NCBI GenBank assembly: GCA_947471745.1
Contig: CANJKZ010001028.1
Span: 1,334,501-1,398,500, forward strand
Source: Closterium sp. Naga37s-1
Lineage: Eukaryota > Streptophyta > Zygnematophyceae > Desmidiales > Closteriaceae
DNA length: 64,000 nt
Reading direction: 5' to 3'
The position numbers were made by a program, and so were the translations under genes. Under the pieces are notes generated by a model. The model made no database searches. It saw nothing but the letters and a program-made list of their open reading frames with translations, and was not told the origin of the DNA. Numbering within the stretch: the stretch's first letter is position 1; the number at the start of each line of letters is the position of its first letter. Positions 53,839 to 64,000 of this stretch are shown here, one piece after another.

Positions 53839-56800
53839 ATGGCTGGACCTGAGGAAAGGGGTGGCAGAGGTGCTGGTGGCAGTGGAGAAGTTCAAGCTCA
53901 AGGCCAACCCCGTGATTCAGCCATGGCGCCCATGCAACCAAGTCTTGGCCCACCTAGGGATGAGCCTAGGGTGTTTGGGCTTGACAAGTTCAACGGTGAC
54001 AACTTTGCTGAATGGTCCTTCAAGATGGAGAACATCTTTGACCACTATGACCTGCTGGAGGTGATGGAAGGAACGGAGAAGCGCCCCGAGAACGACCCGG
54101 AGAAGAGCCCGTGGGTGCGGAAGAGCGCACAAGGCTATCTCCTACTTGGGCAAGCGTTGGGGAGCAGCCAGATCCGTCACATCAAGCCATTCCAGCGTGA
54201 ACCAGAGAAGGGACCAAAGGCATGGGCTGCTCTCAAGGGTGTACATGCTCCTGCAACAGCGGCGGTAGCGGTGGTGTTGGAACGGCAAATGGCGGCACTA
54301 CGAATTGAAGAAGACGAAGCGGTTGAAGAAGGGGTGCAGAAATTCTTCGACTTGTTGACGCGGCTTGAGAGAGCTGATTTGAACTACAGTGAGCTCCAAA
54401 AGAAGACCAAGTTGCTGGCCTTACTCCCAGAGTCATGGTCCTCTCTCATCATCAACCTCAATCGTGACTTGCCCCGCCTCTCGCTCGAAGTCGTGAAGCG
54501 AGCGATCCTTCAAGAGGATTTCCGTCGCCGTGAGTTGGCGAGTGCGGATGGTGCCGGGGCAGCAAGCATCGGCCGTGGATATGGCCGTGGAAGGGGCAGA
54601 GGACGAGGAGGAGGAAGGTTTGGAGGCAGCAACTTCAACGGAGGCCGCGGGAGTAGCGGATACGGCAATGACAACAAGAACAACGGACGCGATCGCGGAC
54701 GGTTCGACGGCGAGTGTCATTTTTGCCACAAGAGCGGACACATGTGGCGCGATTGCTACAAACTCCCTGATGGATGGACTCCTGCTCAAGGCCAAGAGGG
54801 TAGAGGAGCAGGAGGAGGGAGAGGAAGAGGCCGTGGAGGCCGTGGCGGTCGCGGAGGTGGTGCTGCAAGTAGGAATTGTGCCGGCAACGAGAGCGAGTCG
54901 AGGGACGATCGCTTCCCGGGTCAATTCTTCTTCGTGTCCACGCAAGCACCGGCTGGTCCAGAGAATGATGAAAGCTTTGAGGAGCCAGCAGCTGTGGGAA
55001 AGGTCACCCTACACTCCCTGGACTCTTGGGTGATCGATAGCGGCGCTACCTATAGCATGACACCTCGTGCGGACTTGCTCACCGAACTTGAGCCGTCACC
55101 GGTGAAGCATGTGACATCGGCTTTGGGGCAGCGAGCAGAGGTGAAAGGCATGGGCAAGGCCATGTTCAAGGGTGCTGATGGGAAGATGGTGGGCCTCAAG
55201 AACGTGCTTTGGGTGCCCAACCTTGCTGCGAACCTGATTTCCGTGCGGCGGTTGCAAAAGGCCGGCATGGACACGAGCTCGAAGGGAGCTAAGACCTACA
55301 CCGCGAGGCTTGGCGAGCGGATTCTTTGGGACCTTCACGAGGATAGGGATGTCTACAACGAGATGTGGCAGATCCCTGTGGTACCCATGCCTAAGGAAAG
55401 GCAAGTGGCAGCAAGCATCAGCACCAAGGGTGAAGCGGTTGGTTGCGGTGATGGCGCGAACGGTCGCACAAAGGAGATTGAGTCCAAGAAGTGCAATCTT
55501 GGAGGGACCAGCAAGCTTGGTGAACATGAGGAGAGTGGTGCAGCAGCCAAGGAGCAGCACAAGGGTGAGGAGAACCCCAAGGCAGTAGTGGAGGAGGAGT
55601 ACGGAGAGAACATGTGGGGCACTATTGCGAGTGCGGCATTCTCCAATCCGACTTTGGCTACGGGGGAGTGTGATTGGCTCACCTTGCATCGACGAATGGG
55701 GCATGTGGCCCTGCCCATCTTGCAGCAGCTAGTGAAGAATGAGATGGTTGCTGGCATACGTGTGAAGGGGGAGCCCGATGAGGTACTTGGCTGCCCGACG
55801 TGCATGCAAGCCAAGTTCACCCGTTACCCGTTCTCTAGTTCGGAGGCAACGGCTAAGGCACCACTTGATGAGGTGGTGATGGACGTGGTGGGCCCCCTGA
55901 AGCTTGGAGCTGCTGGAGCTGAGTACTTTCTCACCATTGTGGACGTCTACACTCGCATGACTTGGGTGTACGTGCTGTCCAAGAAGAGTGACGTGGCTGA
56001 AACGGTGAAGACCGATTGGTTGCAGATGGTGGAGCGGCAACAAGACCGGCTAGTCAAGGCAATTCGCACCGATCGAGGGGGAGAGTTCCTGAGCAAGGAG
56101 TTCTCATTGTGGCTGAAGAAGAATGGCATAAGGCACTCCCTTACCATGCCATACTCCCCTGCAATGAACGGCATCGCCGAGCGAGCGAACCGGACAATCA
56201 CGGAGACGGCGCGTGGGTTGCTCATTGAAGCCGGGCTACCCGACTATTTCTGGCCTGATGCGGTGCGGAGTGCGTGTGTGGCCAAGAACAGAGCTTTGAC
56301 TCATGTGGGAGCAGACAAATGGGTGCCCTATGTGGAGTGGATTGGAAGGAAGCCAAAGGTGGATATGCTTCGGGTGTTCGGGTGCATGTGCATGGCGCTC
56401 GTGCCTAAGCATCTTCGGCACAACAAGCTCGGTTCCAAGGCGATATGGGCTGTGCACTTGGGCATGGCTCAAAACAGCAAGGGGTGGCTTCTTTGGGACC
56501 CATTCACCAAGAAATTCTTGGTGAGCAAGGACTGTAAATTCATGGAGAATCTGATGTACAAGGATTGGAAGGCGGAGAATGAGGCGAAGATAGGCATGCG
56601 GTTTGGGGAGGTGAAGAGTTCCGGTTTGGAGCATGTGGAGCTGCCCTTGGAGCTGAGCAGCGGCAGCACCACCACAAGGCAATCTTCCCTTGTGAATGGG
56701 GGAGAGGAGGCCAAGGATGCAGAGGAAGAAGAGGAGGAGGTGCAGCAAGTGAGCGAGCGTGCACCGACACTTCCTTCTCGCACTACGAGTGCTCCACGGA

Positions 56801-58608
56801 TCCGAGACACCCCGCAGCAACGCCAAGGCCTTCATGTCCCTGCAGCTGAGGAGGAAGGAAGGGGCAAGAGGAGAATCCAAGCCCCTAATAGGCTGACCTA
56901 TGATGCATTGGGAAAGCCAGCCAAGTCAGCTCTGGCCGGAGCGGCACTTATAGTTGGAGATGACAAGGAGAGTGACTACGAGGAGTGTGCCTTCGCGTTC
57001 TTCTCTCCGGTGGAGATGCCGGGGGAACCAGCGACTCTCAAGGAGGCCTTGGAGAGTAGTGATGCTGAGGAGTGGAAGAAAGCAATGGAGAGTGAGCTGA
57101 AGAGCATTGAGGAGAACGGCACGGGGGAATTGGTGGAGCTACCGGAGGGGCGTAAGGCGATTACGTCCAAGTGGCTCTTCAAGATCAAGTCCGACGCCGA
57201 CGGCAAGATCGAGCGCTACAAGTCTAGGCTTGTGGCGAAGGGGTACCAGCAGAAGGAGAAGGTGGACTATAAGGAGTTGTTTGCTCCTGTGGTGAAGCCG
57301 ACGACGCTGCGAACCCTACTCGCGGGAGCTGCCATCAAAGGATGGGTGGTGAAACAAATGGATGTCACAACGGCATTCCTCAATGGCGTCCTTGAGGAAG
57401 AGATTTTCATGGCGCAGCCAGAGGGGTTTGATGATGGTAGTGGCAGAGTTTTGAGGCTGAAGAAGGCCCTTTATGGACTGAAGCAGGCCCCTAGGCAGTG
57501 GTACTTGAAGCTGCGAGGAGTTTTGGAGGAGATCGGCTTCACTCCCTCAACAGCCGATCACTCATTGTTCATGCTTGGCGAGGGGGAGCAGAGGAGCTTC
57601 ATGGTGGTGTACGTGGATGACATCCTCATCTTTTCACCCTCATCTGACCTTGTGAAGGAGGTGATGCTGAAGCTTCAGGACAAGTTTAAGTGTAAGGCCC
57701 TTGGTGACGTCAACTTCTACCTTGGGCTTCACATTGAACGTGATGTGGAGAAGCGGTGCATGCGGGTGCATCAACGAAAGTACCTGGAGGCATTGGCTGC
57801 CAACTTTGGGCAGAGTGAAGGCCATGTGGCTACACCCTTTCCCTCTGGGTTCAAGTGTGTGAAGGGACCAGAGGAGGAGAGCATTGGTGAAGAGGAGAGG
57901 CGCCGTTTTCACTCGTTGGTGGGCAGCCTCATGTACGCGGCGGTAAACACCCGACCGGACGTCGCGTTTGCTACCGGACAGTTGGCTAGGGTTGTTCAAT
58001 GCCCTAACGAGGAGCAGGTAGCAGCTGGAATGAGGGTGGCCAAGTATCTTGGCCAAACACCGACCGTTGGGCTGCAATACTCGGCGGCGGCGCAAAGGCG
58101 CCAAAAGGGCGCGGATGGTGTTGAACCCGGGCGTTTGTTCCTCACCGCATTCTCGGATGCTTCTTTTGCATCAGAACCAGAGGACATGACAAGTGTTGGA
58201 GGGTTCATTTGCTGTGTTGGTGGAGGCCCAACAGCTTGGGAGAGCAAGAAGCAGGTGGATCAAGCATTGAGCTCGGTGGAGTCCGAGTACATGGCACTCT
58301 TCCGTGCCGTACGGGAGATTGTGTGGCAGCGGCGTTTGTTGGCTGAATTGGGGGAGGAGCAGCAAGGACCTACCCCACTCTACTGTGACAGCCAGGGTGC
58401 CATTTCTCTTGCTAAGAACCCTGTGTTGCATGGCCTCACCAAGCACATGAGGGTGAAGTGGCATTGGACGAGGAGCATGGTGGCCGCAGGTGAAGTTGAG
58501 TTGCACTACGTGATGACGACAAGGCAGCCAGCTGACATGATGACCAAGAGGCTGGTGGAGCAGCAGCATTGGAAGTGTTGCAAGCTGGCTGGGATGGCTC
58601 TGAACTGA
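53839..58608 (+). CDS. Family-C copia gag-pol polyprotein, intact
   Basis: 1589 codons from ATG at 53839 (MAGPEERGGRG) to TGA. An upstream GTG in the primer site is open in frame but is not a credible start. Approximate residues: gag 40-220 (FNGDNFAEWSFKMENIF, LLTRLERADLNYSEL); Arg/Gly-rich 245-285; zinc knuckle CHFCHKSGHMWRDC 292 (CX2CX4HX4C); second RGG-rich stretch; protease IDSGATYSM 398; integrase zinc region LHRRMGHVAL with CPTC 615-650; integrase core DVVGPL 681 and DRGGEF 745; RT SKWLFKIKSDADG 1110, FAPVVKPTTLR and YVDDILIF 1257; RNase H SDASFASEP 1439, SSVESEYMAL and YCDSQGA; tail ADMMTKRL. All catalytic motifs are present and no stop or frameshift is seen, so it could encode a working element. 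Its codon composition is less GC-extreme than family A, and the lineage is clearly separate. Confidence 0.95.
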   Translation: MAGPEERGGRGAGGSGEVQAQGQPRDSAMAPMQPSLGPPRDEPRVFGLDKFNGDNFAEWSFKMENIFDHYDLLEVMEGTEKRPENDPEKSPWVRKSAQGYLLLGQALGSSQIRHIKPFQREPEKGPKAWAALKGVHAPATAAVAVVLERQMAALRIEEDEAVEEGVQKFFDLLTRLERADLNYSELQKKTKLLALLPESWSSLIINLNRDLPRLSLEVVKRAILQEDFRRRELASADGAGAASIGRGYGRGRGRGRGGGRFGGSNFNGGRGSSGYGNDNKNNGRDRGRFDGECHFCHKSGHMWRDCYKLPDGWTPAQGQEGRGAGGGRGRGRGGRGGRGGGAASRNCAGNESESRDDRFPGQFFFVSTQAPAGPENDESFEEPAAVGKVTLHSLDSWVIDSGATYSMTPRADLLTELEPSPVKHVTSALGQRAEVKGMGKAMFKGADGKMVGLKNVLWVPNLAANLISVRRLQKAGMDTSSKGAKTYTARLGERILWDLHEDRDVYNEMWQIPVVPMPKERQVAASISTKGEAVGCGDGANGRTKEIESKKCNLGGTSKLGEHEESGAAAKEQHKGEENPKAVVEEEYGENMWGTIASAAFSNPTLATGECDWLTLHRRMGHVALPILQQLVKNEMVAGIRVKGEPDEVLGCPTCMQAKFTRYPFSSSEATAKAPLDEVVMDVVGPLKLGAAGAEYFLTIVDVYTRMTWVYVLSKKSDVAETVKTDWLQMVERQQDRLVKAIRTDRGGEFLSKEFSLWLKKNGIRHSLTMPYSPAMNGIAERANRTITETARGLLIEAGLPDYFWPDAVRSACVAKNRALTHVGADKWVPYVEWIGRKPKVDMLRVFGCMCMALVPKHLRHNKLGSKAIWAVHLGMAQNSKGWLLWDPFTKKFLVSKDCKFMENLMYKDWKAENEAKIGMRFGEVKSSGLEHVELPLELSSGSTTTRQSSLVNGGEEAKDAEEEEEEVQQVSERAPTLPSRTTSAPRIRDTPQQRQGLHVPAAEEEGRGKRRIQAPNRLTYDALGKPAKSALAGAALIVGDDKESDYEECAFAFFSPVEMPGEPATLKEALESSDAEEWKKAMESELKSIEENGTGELVELPEGRKAITSKWLFKIKSDADGKIERYKSRLVAKGYQQKEKVDYKELFAPVVKPTTLRTLLAGAAIKGWVVKQMDVTTAFLNGVLEEEIFMAQPEGFDDGSGRVLRLKKALYGLKQAPRQWYLKLRGVLEEIGFTPSTADHSLFMLGEGEQRSFMVVYVDDILIFSPSSDLVKEVMLKLQDKFKCKALGDVNFYLGLHIERDVEKRCMRVHQRKYLEALAANFGQSEGHVATPFPSGFKCVKGPEEESIGEEERRRFHSLVGSLMYAAVNTRPDVAFATGQLARVVQCPNEEQVAAGMRVAKYLGQTPTVGLQYSAAAQRRQKGADGVEPGRLFLTAFSDASFASEPEDMTSVGGFICCVGGGPTAWESKKQVDQALSSVESEYMALFRAVREIVWQRRLLAELGEEQQGPTPLYCDSQGAISLAKNPVLHGLTKHMRVKWHWTRSMVAAGEVELHYVMTTRQPADMMTKRLVEQQHWKCCKLAGMALN

Positions 58609-58635
58609 GAGAGCAAGATCCTAAGGCCAACAATC

Positions 58636-58647
58636 CGAGGGGGAGTT
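58636..58647 (+). promoter_or_regulatory. Polypurine tract, element C
   Basis: CCGAGGGGGAGTT immediately before the 3' LTR, the expected plus-strand DNA primer. Confidence 0.85.
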
Positions 58648-59445
58648 TGTTGGTGCAACCCTACGGTTTGCATTCGGCTTGTTGTCCGTGTGCGTGCATG
58701 TGTGTGTGCATGGAATGGTATGAGGGCATGAAATAATATATATTTCATGCTTACAATAGTGTGTGAATGATGAGGCATGATTTTGAATGTGTGTGTCGAG
58801 TCAATAGCGAGTTATCGCTAGTCGCGTGTCACGTCGTCGTTTGCGTGTCGTGTGCGGTTTTCTATTTTGTCGTGTGTGGAACGTTCGGCGTGTCGCAGGT
58901 GTGCGCAGCAGACTTCCAAGAACTCAAGGAAGAATTTACCTTGAAGAACCAGAGCCTTGGTTTCAAGAATCAAGTGATTTCGAAGCTCTCAAAAAGGGTA
59001 AACTTTAAGATAGTGAGAATAGTTGCATTACTTTGTGTAGTGTAACATTTCTCTTGGTGTAGGCCCTTGTGGAGGGTAGTTTCGAGACCCTTCGTGGTTG
59101 GGGACAGTGTGGCACTGTTCCACATCACTGTACCTCGGCTCTTGGGGTTTGTAGGAGCTGGGAGTCATTCCCAACTCGTAACTCTTCCTATCTTGTGTTC
59201 TAAGACTATAGTGGCTGCCATAGTACCGTTCGTTCAAAATAACGCAGTGTCGTCAATTCGTTATCAAATCGTGCAATCTAAATTTCGTATTGTAGACGAC
59301 GTGAAGACGCTCCAGATCCAATTTGAATCAAGTCATTTGCAGCTGTGAGCAGAACGCTATCAACGTTTGAAGCCGCTGTGCAAAAATCCGTCTATGCTCT
59401 CTATCTTTCGTTTTAGGCACATTCAAGCCTATTGTGACTTTAACA
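58648..59445 (+). repeat. Family-C 3' LTR (798 bp)
   Basis: Matches the 5' LTR except for about ten substitutions and a 171-bp block (about 58991-59163). Confidence 0.93.
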
Positions 59446-59450
59446 CGTGT

Positions 59451-60620
59451 CGTGCCACTCGCGAGGTGCCTGGCGGAGACCGTAGACAGGCCGCCGGAGG
59501 CTCCACTAGGTACCTGCAGGAAACGACCCGGTGAAGCCAGATGGCCGGCACAGCAAGATCTCCTCGTGCAGGCTGCCCTGCTTGAAAGATGTACTGAAGT
59601 CCAGAGAGTGTAACTCGTAGTCACGCTGAGCAGCGACGTGCAGCAACACCCGAAGAGTAGTCATCTTCGGGGTGGGGGAGAAGGTTTGGAAATAGTCGAC
59701 CCCCTGTCGCTGACTGAAGCCTCTAGCAACGTAACGCGTCTTGAAGGCAGTCGGAGAACCCGGCGGCCGCTTCCCCCTGAAGATCCACATGCCATCGACT
59801 ATGTTCCCCCAAGATGGGGGAAGTGCGTCAACATAGGTGCCTGTGGACTTCCAGAATGCCATCTCGGCATCCATGGCTGCCTGCCACTGAGAGGAGTAAG
59901 GACCTGTAATCGCCTCTGCGTAAGAGCGCGGGGTCGGGATGTTTGGTGCGTCCGGGTCTCCCTCAGGGGCAAGCAGCATGGAAGCGAAACGAGGTACAAC
60001 AGCTGCAAGACACTCAAAGTCGTCCTGCCTGTCGTCAAGGACATCCTTGCCAAGAGTTTACTCACCCCCAATGGACGGGAAACTGGCAGACTCAGACTCA
60101 GCAATAAGAGCAGCGGCGTAGTCTAGATGAAAGGCAGCAACAAAGTCAACGAACTCAGCAACGAGGGCAGACGCAGCAGTGGACTCAGAAGAAGGGTCTG
60201 TAACAACAGTGGCGAGGAGACGAGAGACAGTGGGACTGGCAGCACGCACAAGGTGAGACTAAGGGTCAGGGACAACTGAAAGAGAGGATTTAGGAGGAGG
60301 CGGCAGAGGAACACGCAGTGGAACAGAGGAAGGACGAAGTGCCACAGCGTGTGTGTCTGGGACCGGAGGAGGACGCATATGAGGAACGCGACGACCAGTG
60401 CGAACAGGGGAGGCAGGAGGAGATGCAGGCTCACGATGCTCTGTAAGACCGCCGGTCTGCTCAGGGTAAGGAGAAGGAGCAGGGAGTGGGGAGGCTGGCT
60501 GTATCAGCGGCCGCGACTGATCAGGCGGTGGACACAGTAAGGGAGGAGTAAGGCTAGTAGAAGAGGGGACACCAAGAACCTGCTGAAGCAGTGGAACGAA
60601 GTACGGTCGCGGCCGCACAG
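59451..60620 (-). pseudogene. A-7 RT N-terminal half
   Basis: Reads AVALRPSSVPLRVPL in the linker, RAASPTVSRLLATVV, DIPTPRSYAEAI-like (NIPTPRSYAEAITGPYSSQWQ), MWIFRGKRPPGSPTAFKTRYVARGFSQRQGVDYFQTFSPTPKM and EEILLCRPSGFTGSFPAGT. Stops occur near 60060 and 60258. It joins RT at 53172 across element C. Confidence 0.85.
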
Positions 60621-62750
60621 TGCCTCCATTACCAGCACCACCAGACATAGCACCCGGAGCTCCAGCACCTCCAGCTTCAGGGTCAACACCGCCAGCTCCT
60701 CCAACTCCAGCACCTCCCGCTCCAGTGCCAGTGCCTCCAGCTCAAACGTCTCCAGTCCCAGCAGCTCCAGGCTCCGTAGGGGCTCCAGCTCCAGCTCCCC
60801 CAACACCACCAGTCTCGGCAGCTCTTGTACCCTTGGTACGAGCACCTCCAGGACCAGCAGCTGCAGCATCTCCGGTACCACCAGCTCCAGCAGTAACTCC
60901 AGCACCTCCAGCTCTAGTGGCTCGAGCTCTGGCAGCTCCACTCCGAAGGTGTGCTCGCCGAACAAGCCACTCACACTGCTGCTGCAGGGAGAGAGGCTCC
61001 GGCCGGGGAGAAAGTCGCGGCGAAGCATTAGCAGGACCTCCAGACGAAGGAGCACCTCGAGTCTCAGCACCCCCAGACTCCGCACCCTCAGACTCAGCAC
61101 CCCCAGGCTCAACACCCTCAGGCTCAGCACCCCCAGGCTCCATACCCGTAGGCTCAGCACCCCCAGGCCCCACACCCCCAGACGCAGCACCTCTAGCAGC
61201 ACCTGAGTCGCCTTCTACCTCAACAGGCACAGCTTTAGGGAGAGGGTCTACCTGAGAGACACTTGAGGGAGCAGGACCCTGGGGCGGGAGGGGGTCTACT
61301 TGAGGGGGACCGGGAGCAAGGAAGAGCGGCGAGGGCTGGGGAGGGGCAGAGCGGTAGGGGAGGACACGGTAAAAGGGAACCGACTCGTCAAACGTTCCGT
61401 CCTAAGAGGGGAGGACACGGGGCGAGGTGGGGTGGTAAAACTGCTTGCCAGGCGCGTCAAGGAGAAAGCCAAGGAAGACGCATGGAATAGCGCGGGCGGA
61501 GAGCTTGTCCGCGGACGGATCGCGAACAAAGGCACGAGAGCCCCAGACCCGGAACACCGACGCATCGCCAACCTTTACCATCCAACGCAGTGTAGGCGAG
61601 GTCTCCGGCAAGGACACATGGGGCCAGAGGTTGAGCTGATGCGCAGCGTACCGGACCGCAAACGGCCACAGAAAATGGGGGGCAGCCGCATGGATCATGG
61701 AGGTACGAGCGACTTCCATGACTAAGCCAATGCAACGCTCAGCAATCCCATTCTGCTGCGGAGAGGCCAGAAGCGTGAAAGACTGGGCGATCCCCTCCCC
61801 ACGACAAAAGTCCCGCAAGAGGTCGAAGGAGAACTCACCACCTCTGTCAGAGTGCAAACGCAGGTTAAGAAGGTCCTGGCCGAACCACTCGCCTAGCTGG
61901 AGACGGACCGCGCGGATCCAAGGGATCAAAACATCAACGACCTTACCCTTGCTGCGCAAGGGGAAGACCGTGGTGTAACGCGAGTAGTCGTCAACAACCA
62001 GCAGAAAGTAGCGCTCGCGGCCCTGTCCACTGACGCGGGCTGGGCCCCACACGTCCATGTGGGGAGTCTGCAGGGGAGCAGTCGTCGGGGGAAACGAGGA
62101 GGAGTGAGGAGCGGCGCGCTGCCGCCCCTCTATGCAAGGAAGGCAGGGCGGGCAGCCGAGGGCGGGAGGGGAGGCAGAGACCTGGGAAGACCAGAGACAA
62201 GGAGGCGGGAGTGCATGCCACGCAAGTGTGGCAGGGAGGGGTGACCAAGGCGGTGGTGCCAGAGGAATGTCTTGTGCGATAGGAGGCGACACGAGCAAGG
62301 GGGTGCTATCTGACCTGACGCGGACACCTGGGCAGACGCAGCTACCTGAGGAGGCTTGGTAGCGAGTGTGTACAGACTTGACCCTGGCCGACGAGTGAAC
62401 GTGGCCAGGTGACGACCCGTCCGTGTACACGTGCAGATCGACACACACGGACCCCCAGGAGTGGTGGTAGTGACCATCGAATCATGGAGGGCAGCTGTAC
62501 TCACCAAGTTTGTAGAGAACGAGGGGAGGTGAAGACCTGACAGTGAGCCAGACGGAACCGCCGGACATGGGAGAACAGTGGAGGAAGGGGGAACGACTGG
62601 GCCCCCGGAGGGGTCAGCCAGTCTGACCGGGACAGGTGCAGGGAGAGGAGTGAGGGTGGTGCTGTCACGAAAGAAACAACGTGAGGCACTTGAGTCCAGC
62701 GTGAAGGTGTGCAAGGCCTCAGCAGGCACAGTACCAGGGAGAGAAGACTC
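60621..62750 (-). pseudogene. A-7 protease, integrase and Ala/Gly-rich linker
   Basis: Protease reads TFTLDSSASRCFFRD near 62690, with DSS where sisters have DSG, so the active-site Gly is changed. Integrase reads HHRLGHPSLPHLRGM, DVWGPARVSGQG, DRGGEFSFDLL, PQQNGIAERC. TAG at 61402-61404 replaces CAG of the SQDVTF motif. The linker (60640-61230) is rich in GGAEPEG-type repeats and contains a TGA near 60740. Confidence 0.83.
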
Positions 62751-64000
62751 ACTAGCACCTAGAGCAGGAGCCCTGGGTCAAGCGGCATACACAGGTAATA
62801 GTCACCCTCAGTACTAACAGACAAAGCATACATAGCAGAAAGGATAGCATCATAATGTAGGTCAAAGATAGCAACTCCAGACCTAAGCAGCTCTGCCCAG
62901 TGGGGGCACTCGACCTCGTCACCAAACTCAACGCGCCAAGCGTCGTCAAGGCGGGAGAAGCAGCGGTGCTGAGTGTGAGGCTTCCCACATGTCTGACCAG
63001 CACGGCCACTCGTGCAAATGACATACGGGCAGCTACCACTTCCCCTAGACGCCCCACGCTGAGACAACCACTCACGAAGTTGCTGGGGCGACGGGGTCTC
63101 GCACCGACGCTACGGCCGCTGCCTCTGGCCTCCTCAAGAACCTCCTCGATGAGCTCCAGTCCTACCACCACCACTCCCACCGCTGCCACTACCGCCACTC
63201 CCACCGCTGCCTCCACCGCCGCCACCAAAGCCCCCACTCTCGCCACCACTCCCACCGCTGCCACCACCTCCACTGCTGCCCCCACCACCACCCCCGATGC
63301 CTCTGCCACCACCCCTGCCACCCTTGCGCTTGCTGCTGCGGCGCTTCGCACTAGCAGAAGCAGCCCCGACGTCCTCAGCACCAGGGACGTCGACAGCAGC
63401 AGCAGAGGTGTAGGAGGGGGCAAGGGGGGAGGGGGAGCACCCCTCAAAGAAGAGTGTGCGCGGAGTGCCACGAGCAGCACCTACAGCTACTGCACTAGTC
63501 TCAGCTGCAAGGATGTGCTGCTCGAGTAGGTCAATAGTTAGGACTGTGGGGTCGAGGGAGAGAAAGTGGTCCCTGACAGAGCGAAGAGAGTCATGGAGGC
63601 GGGTGACTATAAAGTAGAGAGTGATGAACATCGGGGGCTGGTACCTGCCAAGGAACTGAGCTGGGGCGGCAGCGCGGTAGCGAGCGTCACTAGTGGGAAG
63701 GTGGGAAACCAGGTCCTCCACTTTGGCAAAGGCGGACAGTTTGGGGAACAGGTAGGGCAGTAGAAGGCGGCCTAGGGCAGCAGTGGCAGGCGAGGAGTAG
63801 CGAGCGACGACAGCGTCGTATAGTGCCTGTGCTGTCCAAAGTTAGCGCATTCGGCTAACGGCAGGTGGTTGCGAATGGCTAAGCGGGCAGCAGTGTCGCG
63901 AGTAAGCCACTGTGAGCGAGTCGCACTGTCAGCTGTGGCGGGAGGAGCGGGAGCGGCGCCAGACGTGTGGCCAAACAACGAAACACTGTCCCTAGAGTCG
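62751..64000 (-). pseudogene. A-7 gag, frameshifted, N terminus off window
   Basis: Stretched zinc knuckle CPYVICTSGRAGQTC with HTQHRCF (near 62990), Gly/Ser-rich linker (63150-63330), then gag domain (DLVSHLPTSDARYRAAAPAQF, LTIDLLEQHILAAE) and, after a shift near 63800, FGHTSGAAPAPPATADSA at the window end. A TAG near 63112 and a frameshift near 62765 break it. Confidence 0.83.

Larger units (their letters stand above)
53178..59445 (+). mobile_element. Family-C Ty1/copia element, complete
   Basis: LTRs 53178-53804 (627 bp) and 58648-59445 (798 bp) with TGTTGG...TAACA ends; target duplication CGTGT at 53173-53177 and 59446-59450. Primer site TGGTATCAGAGCC at 53807-53819, purine tract CCGAGGGGGAG at 58636-58646, one open polyprotein between. 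The LTRs differ at about ten positions plus a 171-bp block present only in the 3' LTR. It interrupts A-7 RT between EWHD- and TL-coding sequence. It is the only autonomous-looking element in the window. Confidence 0.95.
51728..64000 (-). mobile_element. Family-A copia element A-7, open at window end, split by element C
   Basis: 3' LTR 51728-51859 (132 bp). RNase H and RT lie at 51860-53172, then after element C come the rest of RT, integrase, protease and gag up to 64000. The 5' LTR must lie beyond the window. It is inserted in the gypsy fragment. Its pol and gag are the most decayed among the A copies, consistent with age. Confidence 0.87.

Overview
The window is eukaryotic nuclear DNA. It has one intron-split host gene at the left edge, followed by about 58 kb of LTR retrotransposons inserted into one another. 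The host gene resembles plant uridine nucleosidases. The retroelements are plant-type Ty1/copia plus one Ty3/gypsy chromovirus piece, with initiator-Met-type primer sites (TGGTATCAGAGC and variants). GC content is high and low-complexity Gly/Ala/Pro-rich coding is abundant. My best guess is a streptophyte green alga with a repeat-rich genome (possibly a zygnematophyte such as Closterium); this rests on pattern recognition and was not checked by search.

Layout: (1) 1-4446, minus strand: a nucleoside hydrolase gene. Six exons can be placed (4374-4446, 3608-3726, 2676-2735, 1937-2122, 729-833, 41-137) and the 3' end lies off the window. Every intron carries tandem repeats, and intron 4 is largely built of decayed copies of the edges of its two flanking exons. 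(2) 4447-5380: no gene seen. (3) 5381-5871: a small inverted-repeat element cut by the next insertion. (4) 5872-42882: an old minus-strand copia element, here called family B, broken into four coding pieces by later insertions. Inside it lie the remains of A-2 with A-1 nested in it (6767-18859), element A-3 (20839-37427) with A-4 and then A-5 nested in it, and a three-LTR tandem of a small TRIM-like element (38309-40620). (5) 42883-50031: family-A element A-6. (6) 50032-51727: a gypsy fragment. (7) 51728-64000: family-A element A-7, still open at the window end, split by a plus-strand copia element of a third family, C (53178-59445), which has one uninterrupted 1589-codon polyprotein.

Matching 5-bp target duplications fix the nesting: TAAAC around A-3, CCACT around A-5, GCGCT around the TRIM array, CGTGT around C. 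B is the oldest; A-3 then A-4 then A-5 entered in that order, and A-2 then A-1. Two large deletions are inferred. One removed the 3' ends of A-1 and A-2 together with part of B and fused A-1 reverse transcriptase to B RNase H. The other collapsed A-4 and A-3 by homologous exchange, so A-4 has no 3' LTR.

The points most worth a second look are: self-complementary palindromes kept by compensatory change in otherwise hypervariable family-A leaders; a conserved splice-donor-like site just before gag; a stretched gag zinc knuckle (C-X13-C-X3-H-X4-C); UAG stops that repeatedly arise at CHG sites; four tandem hairpins with covariation in the TRIM-like element; and the exon-edge arrays inside the host introns.
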